Shown here piece after piece: positions 21,908 through 32,569 of a DNA stretch of 64,000 bases. Made by a program: the position numbers and the translations under genes. Positions within the stretch are counted from its first letter, which is position 1; each line of letters begins with the position of its first letter. This DNA is from Anastrepha obliqua (Eukaryota > Arthropoda > Insecta > Diptera > Tephritidae). The notes under the pieces are model-generated. The model ran no database searches, was not told the DNA's origin, and was given only the letters and a program-made list of their open reading frames with translations. The stretch spans positions 114,823,784 to 114,887,783 of the forward strand of contig NC_072893.1 in the NCBI RefSeq assembly GCF_027943255.1, read 5' to 3'.

Positions 21908-22784
21908 GTAAGTGCAATTGCTAATTCTTTATTTTATGTTAATATTCACTCTCTCGCTCATTTAAATTCATGTAGACGTATGTATGGAAGTATAGTATGT
22001 AGCAATTTGCAATGACAGTTTTTTTTTGTTTGAGAGAACCTATTTATGCAGAATAATGTCCATCCATACGTACGTATACATACTTTGATCTTTTCGGTTA
22101 TTCCATTTCGTTCCTTTTGTTTCCTTATGTACATACATTGAATATTATTAAATTTTTTTTTGGGCTAATGACCACATACATATATATATATTATAGAAAA
22201 TGCTGAGGTAGGGCAGTTTTAGTTAGTTAATGTACACCCACAAAATAATGTTAGTACACCATTGTTTTAAATATACTTATTTTTGATACATCTGATAGTG
22301 TCAATAAATATTGTAATGAAAATGATTTACTAGATTTTTCATAATTTTGGTCTGATTTCGGAGGAAGTTTAGATGATCTAATGGGGCTTTATTTACATCT
22401 ACAAAGCCAAGGTAGGGTGGGTACCGAGCAGCCACACGACATACATATGCGCTGCCAGGCTTAAGGATTCCTAGGCCTTTTAGGACAGTAGGTGGAAGTT
22501 ACGTATGTTGGCAGTTTTTAATTTTCTCCGAGTTCAATTTATTTAGTTTATCTTGTGAGGCTATAGTTATGATGGTAGCTTGGTTCTGCTGCTGCGTTTC
22601 CGAACCCACGTACTGAAGCTCTGGGACACAAGCGAGTGCACACCATCACCATGACACAGACCATCACCACAAGCAAGCCTACCAGAACTCACCTATGGTC
22701 ACATAACAGTATATACGATATTGGTTGCCTTTGGAAAACAATCATAATGAGGCTTCGAAAAATCATTGATATAACATAAATATA

Positions 22785-22880
22785 CCCTATCGTGGTTGGT
22801 CTCCTTGCCGCGGGGATAGGGCTTAAATGAAGGCTAAATTCCTTCTTAGGAATTTAACCTGTCATGAACTAAGAGGGAAG
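22785..22880 (+). ncRNA. Candidate HDV-like self-cleaving ribozyme at the LINE 5' end
   Basis: The first seven bases of the element, CCCTATC, can pair with GATAGGG at 22815-22821. The gap is 23 nt, the same spacing as P1 in the HDV ribozyme. CTC (22801-22803) can pair with GGG just before the second P1 strand (P3). GAAGG/CCTTC forms a hairpin at 22829-22846 (P4). GGTT at 22794 can pair with AACC near 22856 (P2). HDV-like ribozymes at LINE 5' ends are established for R2 and some others. Clear P1.1 pairs and a first-base G are missing, so this remains a candidate. Confidence 0.3.
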
Positions 22881-23199
22881 CTCTGTATGAGGATTGGTAG
22901 AACACCCTTACACGCTACGGCGTGTGGGATGCTCGTCCAATCATCTATACAGAGAGTACCGTACCAACACATTCCCAAGTCAAGGTGTGCTTGGAATCGT
23001 GCCGAGGGCTGAATGGTGCAGGGAATTAAAACGTGTGCATCGCGAACGGAGTTTCCCTCTCGAATACCTGGCCGCCTTCGAGAGTAACTGTGGCCTTACC
23101 GCGGTAAGGGGCGCTGCCGCGGAGGACCCCATTACTTCCCCTAAATACTCGTTGGTTGTGGAGCTTGACGTAGTCAGGCGAAGCAACCGTAAGAAATAG

Positions 23200-24405
23200 A
23201 TGAAAATGAACACACAACAAAATGAAAAAAACAAAAAATATGTGCCGCGCTGCGACACAATACCATCCTCCGAAGAGGATACCCTGCTGGCCTCTAGCCA
23301 AGATACGGCTGAGTCAGCAAAGAGTAAGGGAAGTACCAGCCATAGCACACCCTTACCAATCAAGCAACAACAACAACAAACAATTCTACCACAAGCATCG
23401 AAAAAGGCGGCAGACGGCACTCAGAGAGAGAGTCAGGTCGCTAAAAAGCACAAATCCGAGGGTGCTCTCATGAAATCTCGCTACACGAAGGCGAGGTTCA
23501 TTCTAAGCAAGATTGCCAAAAATGAACTCGCTGGAGCGACTGACGAGCGCGACGCGGCTGACAAACTAAAATACCAGCAGGTGGTTAAGGAGTATGAAGA
23601 CTTCTTATCCAAAAAACCTAAAGAAGACGACAGGAAAAAAGGCGATGCGTTGAAGAGAAACAGGTCACAGGACGTGATCGATCAGGCACCGAAGAGACCT
23701 AAGGTGTCCAGCAGCATCGAAGAAGCAAAACAACGACCGTTCAGTGAGGTGGTTAAGGATAACCTCCTCTATGCACTAATCGATGAAACCACAAACAGTG
23801 GCAAAGTGGTCCTGCAGAAGTGGGGGCAAGTGGAGGCCAAACTGTCCAAACTCGTGCTAGACAAGCATGTGGTTGGAGCACAGGGCGGAACTCTCCCCTC
23901 CTTCGATTCTGCAGGAGTACTTCGCGGCTGCAGGGTCATCAAGTGCGACGACGACTGGTCAAGGGTTGTCTTAGAAAGGTGTGTTGCTGAGATCAGCAGC
24001 ACACTGGAAGGCTTAAAACTTAAGCTAATTCCGGCCAAAGACATCCCTTGCCCTCCTCGCGCTCGCATTTGGCTACCAGTGATGGACTTGAGCGGTGCAG
24101 AAGTGCTGAAATACCTCAAGTCACACAACCCTGCGGTGCCGATGGACGACTGGGCAATCGTGAAGGCAGAAAAACCGCAAAAGAGCAGCATGTCGTTCGT
24201 TCTGCAGATCAACGACGAGTGTCTACCAATACTGAAACAACAAGACAACAAAATGCGGTTTGGTCTAAGAAAGGCCAAACTGAAGATTTTCAAAGCAGAC
24301 AGCAATGAAAATGAGGAAGATCCAGACGAGGTCGACAACAACATACAGCTAGAAAGGCTAGAAAAGCTGGACCTAGCTGAAGACGACAATAAATCCGTTG
24401 CCTAG
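23200..24405 (+). CDS. LINE ORF1 protein, DUF4780-like, 401 aa
   Basis: Open from ATG 23200 to TAG 24403-24405 without interruption. The N-terminal third is polar and low-complexity with a short poly-Gln tract. The middle is Lys/Glu-rich, probably partly coiled. The C-terminal half (about residues 185-370) carries F-S-E-V-V, G-V-L-R-G-C-R-V-I-K-C-D-D-D-W and I-W-L-P-V-M-D-L-S. It resembles the DUF4780 domain found in ORF1 of insect LINEs of this group. No CCHC knuckles are seen. The role is presumed RNA binding in the retrotransposition particle. A second ATG two codons downstream is an alternative start. Confidence 0.8.
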   Translation: MKMNTQQNEKNKKYVPRCDTIPSSEEDTLLASSQDTAESAKSKGSTSHSTPLPIKQQQQQTILPQASKKAADGTQRESQVAKKHKSEGALMKSRYTKARFILSKIAKNELAGATDERDAADKLKYQQVVKEYEDFLSKKPKEDDRKKGDALKRNRSQDVIDQAPKRPKVSSSIEEAKQRPFSEVVKDNLLYALIDETTNSGKVVLQKWGQVEAKLSKLVLDKHVVGAQGGTLPSFDSAGVLRGCRVIKCDDDWSRVVLERCVAEISSTLEGLKLKLIPAKDIPCPPRARIWLPVMDLSGAEVLKYLKSHNPAVPMDDWAIVKAEKPQKSSMSFVLQINDECLPILKQQDNKMRFGLRKAKLKIFKADSNENEEDPDEVDNNIQLERLEKLDLAEDDNKSVA

Positions 24406-27400
24406 AGCCATACAGGTGAATCTGCAGCACTCGAAATGTGCTACAGAGAACTTGGATGTCTTCCTCAGGGAAGGGGACATCGACATCGGTTTCATACAGG
24501 AGCCCTGGGTCAGAGACAACGAAATTAAGGAGCATCAACATTTTCTACAACAAAACAGACGGTAAGCCACGGTCATGCATAATCACCAAAAAACACCTAA
24601 AAGCTTTTCTGTGTTCTGATTTCAGTACTCCTGATTTTACGGTGGTGAAAGTGGAGCTGCAGAAATCGGCGATATACCTGGCATCGGTGTACATGCCACA
24701 CGAGAAACCGGCGCCGCCAGACGAAGTGGCTCGTTTCCTGACAACACTAAGCAGCACTGACAAACTACTGATGGGCTGCGACGCAAACGCTAGAAATGAG
24801 CTCTGGGGCAGTTCAGAGACGAATGAAAGAGGTGAGTCACTTTTTGAATTCCTATTAAACACCAACCTAGACATATGTAATGTAGGGACCACCCCAACCT
24901 TCACTTTTCCGAGCTCGGCAAACTTTCCTGGCTGGGAAGAGGTCTTAGACGTTACCCTATGCACAAACAATAACTCCCAAATAGTCACAAATTGGAGGGT
25001 ATCCGACAAGAGATCCTTCTCGGACCACAGCTGGATTCTCTTCGATATTAATCTCAAGCTTGAGAAACCTCTCCCATATAGAAATCCTAGAAGAACAAAC
25101 TGGCACACATTCCGTAGAGTGGCCCAGTCTAAACTTCAACACTTAAACAGAACCATAACGTCAAAGGAAGACCTAGATGAGAAAGTAAGAGCTTTCGAAA
25201 CTTCCTTGACGAAAGGACTTGAAGCTTCATGCCCTGCCACATATGGTAAAACAACTTATCCTACCTGGTGGAATGAAGATCTAAGTCAACTCAGGAAAAT
25301 GACAAGAGAAATCTTCAACATCTGCTACAAACACAAATATTTCAAACCCTACAAAGACTGCCTTAGGGAGTACAAGAAAGCAATCAAAGAGGCTCGGACA
25401 GAGGCTTGGAGAGATTTTTGTAGTTCCATAGAATCAACCAAAGATACGGCCAGACTAGGCAAGCTTTTATCCAAGGAACACTCCTGCCCTTCCTTCTTGA
25501 AGAAAGACACCGGAGAGTGGACAAAATCATCGGCCGACACACTAGAACATCTTATAAATACACACTTCCCAGGCAACACAGAATACATTGAGAACAATAC
25601 TGACAGTGTTCAAACATCCAAAATACCACCCATTATAATCAACCACATCGTATCCCAAGATAGAATATTATGGGCGATAAAAAACTTTGAACCATATAAG
25701 GCAGCCGGTCCAGATGGGATATTCCCAGCCATGCTGTGGAACACTCGAGAAACGACGATTCCCTGGCTGGAGGTCTTTTTCAGGAAAAGCCTTATGCTAG
25801 GGCACATACCAAAGAGCTGGAGGAGGGTAAAAGTGATATTTATCCCTAAAGCTGGTAGACGCGGTCATGATACAGCGAAGGATTTCAGACCCATCAGCCT
25901 ATCCTCCTTCATCCTCAAAACTCTCGAGCGACTGTTGGATGTATATCTCAGGGAAAAGATTACAGACTCAACGATTTCACCATCTCAACATGCCTATCTC
26001 AAAGGAAAATCCACAGAGACAGCTCTTCACGAGGTTGTAAGTGCGATTGAGAGGAGCATAGAATACAAGCAATACTCACTAGTCGCTTTTCTCGACATAG
26101 AGGGGGCCTTCAACAATGTCACCACAAGATCCATAATTGAGGCTCTTAACATGTTAGGCATAGACACAGGTCTCAACGAATGGATAGAGAACATGCTCAA
26201 AACTAGAATAATCATCGGTGAGGTAGGCAGCAGCACGATAAAACGCTCTGTCAACAGGGGAACCCCTCAGGGAGGAGTCTTATCCCCTCTACTGTGGTTA
26301 CTAGTCGCCAACAACATCCTCACCAAATTTAACCAAAAGGGAATTAAAGTGGTGGCGTACGCGGACGACATAGTGCTTATGGTTTCAGGAATGTTTCCAA
26401 CCACAATCAGTGAGATTATGGAAGGAGCTCTGGTATTACTCAGCAATTGGGCCACGGACTGTGGTTTAAGCGTAAACCCGAGAAAAACTGAACTGATGCT
26501 ATTCACCAAGAAAACCAAGGTGCCAAACTTTAATCTCCCAAAACTAAACGGCGTCAGCCTCACGCTAACCAAACAGGCCAAATACCTAGGCGTTATCCTG
26601 GACCCCAAACTCAGCTGGAAGTCCAACGTAGAGTACAGGGTAAAGAAAGCGAACATAGCACTTTACACATGTAAGAGAATGTTGGGAAAAAAATGGGGTC
26701 TCCAACCAAAATTATCCAACTGGTCCTACACAGCCATTGTAAGGCCAATACTAACATATGCGGCACTAGTTTGGTGGCCTGCAACAGAAAGGAAATACAA
26801 CAAAACTAAGCTGAACAAGATACAAAGAACAGCGTGTATCCTAACTACAGGAGCGCTTAGCACCAGTCCTACTGAAGCGCTCAATGTACTAACACATCTA
26901 TTGCCATTAGATTTACACATTAAAACAATAGCTACTTGCAGCGCGGTGAGACTCAGAGACATAGGAAGCTGGACAACAAGGCCGTACGGTCACAGCAAGA
27001 TCCTCCTACAGGGACCCCCGCTGCTCAAAAACGGATCAGACTACACAGTCCCCGACCTAAACTTCAAGAAAGGCTTTACGGTACGCTTCCCACCGAGAGC
27101 CGAGTGGAGCAAAGGAGAGGTGATTGGAAGACACGATATCGAAATTTATACCGATGGTTCTAAGATGAACTGTGGTGTGGGAGCTGGCTTCCATTCGGAG
27201 CCACTCAACCTATCTCAATCAATTCGTCTTCCTGATTATGCCAGCGTGTTCCAGGCAGAACTTTTAGCGATCAGAGAAGCATGCAAATCCCAGTCAAGCA
27301 GCTATCAAGGCCTTAGACTCCAACTACATTTCATCCAAACTGGTCCTACAGTGTAGAGAGAAGCTGAAACTGCTCAGCCATTGGCTTGAAATTACCCTGA

Positions 27401-27927
27401 TATGGGTTCCCGGTCATAGGAACATACGAGGCAATGAGATAGCGGATGAGCTAGCAAGAAAGGGCTCAACACTAGACATAGCAGAGGCGGTGGCAGTTTC
27501 CACCCCACTGAACAAACTTAAAGCATCTATTGCTTCACACTATCATGCTTTAGCCGAAAGAAGATGGAAGTAAATACCTACATGTATCACAACAAAAAAC
27601 ACATGGCCGTCATATAAAATCCAAAGGACGAATGACCTGTTAGGATGTTCTCGGCCAAACATTTCACGTATCACTGCAACCCTTACAGGACATTGGAAAG
27701 TAGGGGATCACGCAGCTAGACTCAACCTACCCTTTAATCCTATCTGTAGAAGCTGTCAAACGGAAGGGGTGAAGGAAAGTCTGTTCCACTATTTATGTGA
27801 ATGTCCGGGACTAGCCAGGGCACGACTCCGATCCTTCGGTAAGCCTTTCCTACAGCAAATTAAGGAGATCTCAGTCATCGAGATAAAGGATTTGCTCCTA
27901 TACTTGGACCTCACTAAGTGGATCTGA
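24381..27927 (+). pseudogene. LINE ORF2: endonuclease-RT-RNase H, two frameshifts and one stop
   Basis: The endonuclease start (AIQVNLQHSK, FIQEPWV) lies in one frame at 24401-24512, and a frameshift near 24515-24530 moves it to the main frame. Then follow G-C-D-A-N-A-R and S-F-S-D-H-S-W (endonuclease), R-P-I-S-L-S-S-F, A-F-L-D-I-E-G-A-F-N-N-V, R-G-T-P-Q-G-G-V-L-S-P-L-L-W and catalytic A-Y-A-D-D-I-V (near 26360). RNase H starts at I-Y-T-D-G-S-K (about 27145) and F-Q-A-E-L-L-A. A deletion/frameshift near 27292 removes its third Asp (before S-Q-A-A-I), and TAA at 27571 cuts the frame. The end carries C-x2-C-x7-H-x4-C-like residues and stops at 27925-27927. No ATG is visible at the 5' end of the first frame, so initiation is unclear. 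Confidence 0.88.
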
Positions 27928-27938
27928 CCCGGAAACAC

Positions 27939-27939
<1 letters not shown>

Positions 27940-27979
<40 letters not shown>
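27940..27979 (+). repeat. 40-nt A-tract inside the LINE 3' UTR
   Basis: A pure A40 follows the ORF2 stop by 12 nt and lies about 110 bp before the true (CAA)n end. It is internal to the element as defined by the target duplication. Confidence 0.95.
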
Positions 27980-27981
<2 letters not shown>

Positions 27982-28073
27982 CAACAACAACTCATCATTT
28001 CACGAGATAGTGGTATTAAAACGGTGCTGGTCACTAATTAGGAGCATTTCAGCTAAGAAATGTTGAACCACCT

Positions 28074-28092
28074 CAACAACAACAACAACAAC
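28074..28092 (+). repeat. (CAA)n tail of the LINE
   Basis: About six to seven CAA units end the element directly before the second copy of the 12-bp target duplication. Short tandem tails of this kind mark target-primed reverse transcription by I/R1/LOA-group LINEs. Confidence 0.85.
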
Positions 28093-28104
28093 AACATAAA
28101 TATA

Positions 28105-29690
28105 TAAGTATTGTAACGTTCTACGAAAATTCAGTAAGACAACATTAACAAAAGTGTCTGTAAACTGAAGGAAATAACTGAGTAGAGAATATTTAGCCCT
28201 CAGTTTTCCCCATTAACTCATTATAAATCAGATATTTTTACTCTTTTTGAAAGTGCGTTTTCCTATAGAGGCAGAAAAACTGTTATATACGACTGTAAAC
28301 AGAAGCTTTTAATAGGTTTTATTTCAATTCAAATGACGGCTGACGTAAAATATGTGGCGATGAAAATGGCAATCACGGACAGTAGTAATTCCATTCTCAA
28401 AACGAACGCGACTTACTTTTTACATTCATTGTTTAAATCCAAAAAATATGTTCAAGTGAAAGTTTCTTCTAAGCAGATTGGGAAAGATGCAGCGTGAATG
28501 TGGTTAAGCTCATGCCATCTCTACCCATGGTTCCAAAGTGGACAGTTCCGTATCGCATTAATATTCTTTGAAGTGCTACACATCCCCCTGTTCTGGCTAT
28601 CTAACTCTGCAAACATCTGCTAAGTTGAAATATTGTGGACTCGAAGGATATGTGGAGTACTCAGAAACAACTTCGAAGATGGGCAAAATTCATATATAAT
28701 ATCTTTTCGGATAGGATTCTTGCTGCTAACATCATCCATGGTAAATACCAGAGTAGTAAGCGGTTGCAAGCCGATGTTGCTCTAAACGATAGAATAATGT
28801 AACTTCTCACACGTCTGAGCTTCCAATCATAAGAAAATAAGCACAAACGGCAATGAGGGAGCGAATGAATTAGTCAGAACCGGAGCCTTTCTGAGTTTGA
28901 AGCGGTGACATGGTGCTCACTACTCGAAATAATGGAGGGCACTACTTTTATAATTCACGAGATCATCTGAACCCTAATTCAACGATGTGTGCAGCTGGTA
29001 CGATTGCGATACAGAATTGACAAAATTACCGAAAGGCAAAGTAAGAAGAAGGTAAGTAAATTAAGTAAAGTTAGACGATTACGGGGCAAAAGCTCCCTGG
29101 CGATCTGGCGTCTAAAACGGGCCCTCGTAAAGAGGGAAAGAAACAGTTATTATCTATAAGTACTGAACTGCTTCCTAAAGTAGACTCGCAAGAATATGTT
29201 CAAGTAGATACATCAACAAGTCTAAGAAGTTTGAATCGGAACAACGGGGGATATTTGTTTGATAATGACGTTTCACTGTATTCACGCTATTCGAATCCTC
29301 AGCCGATGCTAAAGATTCTCCTGAATGTAATGCATAAATAAATGTATTTGACCTGCTCTATAGTAAAAAATGCTCTACGACTCTAAAGCTTATATCTGGA
29401 TGAAGATGGCCAGCAAGAAAGTCCTGAATATAAAAGCTTTGATTATTAAATCACAGAGACCTCTCTCTCTCTCTTAGCTTTACAGTCTATGGTGGACCAT
29501 AGCTGCATCAACAGAGATGACAGAGAATCACAGAGATCGGCTTTGATTAAAACTTTGACACTTCTTTGCGTCGCAGAAAGACCTCATCATATTCATGAAC
29601 TTATCTGGACATGGATGAGCAAGATGGAAGTCTTTTATCCAAACTGGCGTTCAACTGGCCTCCTTTGTAGGTAGGAAATTCCGATCAAAA
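28105..29690. other. No recognised feature; probably old repeat debris
   Basis: Mixed sequence with no open frame that carries a domain. A (TC)n run occurs at about 29460. Composition is similar to the LINE-derived block that follows, but no motif supports a call. Confidence 0.4.
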
Positions 29691-30245
29691 ACCCCTGGCA
29701 GGTAACTTGGAGTACGTTCAGAAATGTGGAAGATATCTTCAATACTTTCGGCAGCATAGCGTTAACCTGAACTGTAGTTGATCTAGGCATAAATGGGACA
29801 GCAGATGAGTGTGCGAGGAAATGTTGGAAATTTCAGCAGAAATCGAATCTTAGCAAACAAACTCTTTTAGCTTTCCTGGTATCACAAGTTGCGGAGTGGA
29901 ATGGAGCAAAAGTTAACAGGAGGTGAATCGATATGGACGAAATTGAAAATCTTATTGGTGGTGCGAATGTAATAGTTTTCATTAAAGTGCAGCGGATTAG
30001 ATGATTTGGCCACATTATAAAGATATCAAATGAAAGCATTAAAAAAATTTTAACTTTACGTCCAATAGAAGGAAAAAAGTGGCCGACCAAGAGATCGCAA
30101 GATGACGTTGAAGCAGTTTTAAATTGATGAACGTTCCTAATTGGAAAAATGAGAGAGAAGGAAGAAACAAGGTTGTTTATGAAGCTATGGTTCAGATTGT
30201 AAAGCTAAGAAGAAGAAGAAGAAGGAGAAGAAGAAGAATCAATCT
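29690..30245 (+). pseudogene. LINE C-terminal remnants with (AAG)n tail
   Basis: Plus-strand translation near 29780-29930 resembles the end of a LINE RNase H (G-T-A-D-E-C-A-R-K). At 29990-30170 it matches the C-terminal block of RTE-like LINEs (R-W-F-G-H style, R-P-I-E-G-K-x-W-P-T-K-R, D-D-V-E-A-V-L). The block ends in (AAG)n at 30208-30240. Stops and frameshifts are common. It may be two joined relics. Confidence 0.55.
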
Positions 30246-30417
30246 GGCCATCTGCAAAGTATCTCATTTAAGAGTAAGGCATTTACTGACTCCTAATACT
30301 ATAGGACCACTAGGCTATTGCTCGGCTTTATTGATTTCTTTAGGAAATGGAGAGATGAGGAAGATGTCGTTCCAACGATAGCCGGCTTTATGGTACATGA
30401 ACGACCCGGATTTACTA

Positions 30418-31720
30418 CAGTGGGCAAAAAGTAAGGTGAATTTGGTTGTAAAAGGAAAAATCTTTATTTATTCTTGTAAATCAATTTCATCCCCTTCAAA
30501 ATAATCCCCTCTCGATGAAATACATTTATGCCAACAATTTTTCCAATCCCCGAAACATGCCAAATAGTCCATTTCCGGTATAGCCATCAGCACCTTCTTC
30601 GATTCAGCTTTTATCTCCTCAATCGACTCGAACTCGAAACGCGTTCCCCGGAGTGGTCTATTGAGTTTTGGGAATAGCCAGAAGTCACACGGAGCTAAAT
30701 CAGGCGAATACGGTGATTGCGGAACGATATGCGTAGAATTTTTGGCGAAATGGTCACGAAGAACGAGTGCAGTGTAAGACGGTGCATTATCGTGATGCAA
30801 AAACCAAGAGTTGTTGACTCATAATTCTGGTCTTTTTAGACGAATTGCTTAACGTAAACGACGCATAATGCATTCCTTATTAACAGTTTTGCCAGGTGGA
30901 AGGAATTCATAGTGCACCACACCACGCAAATCGAAAAAAACTGTCATCATGACCTTTATTTTTGAATGACTTTGACGTGCTCTTTTCGGTCTGGCCTCGC
31001 CTTTAGCACGATATTCGCTTGATTGGTCGGTTGTTTCAGGGTCGTAAGCATAAATCCAAGTCTCATTTCCCGTAATGATGCATTTGAGCTTGTCCTGATA
31101 GTCTAAAGCATTGTTTCACACACATCAACGCGACGACCTTTTTCCAAGAAATTGAGAGTTTTTGGTACCAAACAAGATTTGACTTTTCGCAGGCCCAAAT
31201 GGTCTTTCGAAATGGTTTTCACAGATCCTTCTTATATTCCGATCATATCAGTAAGGTCTTTAACAGTCCACCGACGATTTTTGAGCACTAACTCCTTCAC
31301 TTTATTGACGTGTTGGTCATCTGTTGACGTCGATGGTCGTCCTGAGCGCTCCAAGTCATCAACACGTTCTCGACCCTCTTTGAAGTCTTTGTACCACTTA
31401 TAAACATTTTTCTGCGACATGGTCGAATCACCAAATTCCTTCTGCAACATGCTAAACGTTTCCGCAGCCGAAATTTCATTCCGCAAACAAAATTAGATGG
31501 CACTTGTCTGCTCAATCAAATCAGACTTTGTAAAAATCGAAAATTGTACTCTTGGTCGTTTGGTAAACGCAAGCGTAAATATATTACTGATAATGACATT
31601 CACATGAAAGTTGGTCCAGATGTTACTAACAGTGCTGCGAACTCATGAAAAAAATAGTTAGAGCGAAATTTTAATCCCGCGAAGTTTGACAAATAAATTC
31701 ACCTTACGTTTTGCCCACAG
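30418..31720 (-). mobile_element. mariner element, 1303 bp
   Basis: Inverted ends begin CAGTGGGCAAAAAGTAAGGT (left) and CTGTGGGCAAAACGTAAGGT (right, reversed), about 26 bp with two mismatches. A TA precedes the left end; the right TA has mutated to AC. The length is the classic 1.3 kb of mariners. The broken transposase lies on the minus strand. Confidence 0.88.
30450..31560 (-). pseudogene. mariner transposase, inactive (first Asp to Asn)
   Basis: The minus strand first gives the helix-turn-helix half (S-A-A-E-T-F-S-M-L-Q-K-E-F-G-D, then W-Y-K-D-F-K-E-G-R, E-R-S-G-R-P-S-T-S) at 31486-31232. The DDE half follows. The usual I-T-G-D-E-T-W has become I-T-G-N-E-T-W at 31065-31067, removing the first catalytic Asp. 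H-H-D-N-A-P-S and Y-S-P-D-L-A-P-C-D-F-W-L-F are kept at about 30800-30650. Several stops and frameshifts break the frame, for example TAA near 30855. The enzyme would excise and insert at TA sites; this copy cannot. Confidence 0.85.
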
Positions 31721-31989
31721 ACAAGGATTGTCACTGTCACCTGTGCATGTATGCGGAAAGCTTATGCTGCTACAACAACAACAACAACATAATAAGGAGA
31801 TAAAGAGTATACTCACTACTTCCTTCGTTAATGCCACGAAATTTCAAGAACGAGCTTGAAGTTCTCTAGATAACCACTTGTTCGGAAATCCTGACCTGCA
31901 ATGTTAAGCTATACAGTACTTTAGCTTAGATGGAAAATAGACTACAAGTTGAATCAGAAGCTTAGTTTACAACTACACGTTCAGAGTAG

Positions 31990-32164
31990 AACAGAATAAA
32001 ATAAGGCTTATGCTGCACTCTTAGAAACCTTTGAGGCTCTTCGTTTTCTTCGTTATTAGCACGATGACCATTTAAGCGATTTTCGTCGAGTCCAACAGAG
32101 CAAGTCCGTCGTTTCTTCCTCATGCACACCAACTGAAGCCAGGTGCTTCTTCACGTGATCTTTC
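31990..32164 (-). pseudogene. RTE-like LINE scrap
   Basis: The stretch around 32060-32164 (CGATTTTCGTCGAGTCCAAC; ACACCAACTGAAGCCAGGTG) closely follows the better preserved minus-strand RTE remnant at 37270-37400. It is cut by the SINE that follows. Related sequence may continue at about 32490-32515 (GCTGGATCTTTATTCGCTG, also at 37513-37531). Confidence 0.6.
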
Positions 32165-32421
32165 TTTTTGGGTGTTTGTCTAAACTTCGTCTTCTATTTG
32201 TGGTTTGCTTCTTGATGTGGTTCCAAAAATGGAGCGACGTACAGTTTGAAGCCGACTACGAACGGCAGTTGACTTTTTATGAGTAGCTTTTTCTTGGGAG
32301 AAAAATACTTAGAGGTCCCCCATTGTTGCTGTTTCATGCGCAGATATTTAAACCTGAGCATTCTCGAAATGTAGTCAAGCACGGAATTACGAATGATAGT
32401 CAACCCATTCGGCTACGGCGG
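32165..32421 (-). mobile_element. tRNA-derived SINE, copy B (diverged)
   Basis: Minus orientation. The head end CCGCCGTAGCCGAATGGGTT lies at 32401-32421. The body blocks for GCTCCTCATA, GCCGTTCGGAGTCGGCTT and CTGTAGGTCCCTCCA are recognisable but heavily mutated. This is an older copy, inserted into RTE-like debris. Confidence 0.7.
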
Positions 32422-32569
32422 AAAAGATACCTTATCAAATACTTTAGAGCTGCAGCTTTTTTATCCATTTGGAGGATATAACCTAGCCGGAAGATCTGCT
32501 GGATCTTTATTCGCTGTATTGTTCTTTTTCACCTTAATTCGTACTTTGGTATTTCTTTCAAGAAGGAAA

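Larger units (their letters stand above)
22785..28092 (+). mobile_element. Full-length LOA/R1-like LINE, 5308 bp, with 12-bp target duplication
   Basis: The 12-mer AACATAAATATA lies at 22773-22784 and again at 28093-28104, directly after a (CAA)n tail. The element therefore extends exactly from CCCTATCG to the end of the tail. Order: 415-bp 5' UTR, ORF1 (401 codons), ORF2 with endonuclease, RT, RNase H and a terminal Cys/His motif, a 3' UTR with an internal 40-nt A-tract, and (CAA)n. Complete 5' ends are rare for LINEs. This copy is intact in structure but has a damaged ORF2, so it would need help in trans. Confidence 0.9.

Noticed and set aside
23769..24389. 206-codon Ser-rich frame on the minus strand
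   Set aside because: It lies entirely antisense to LINE ORF1.
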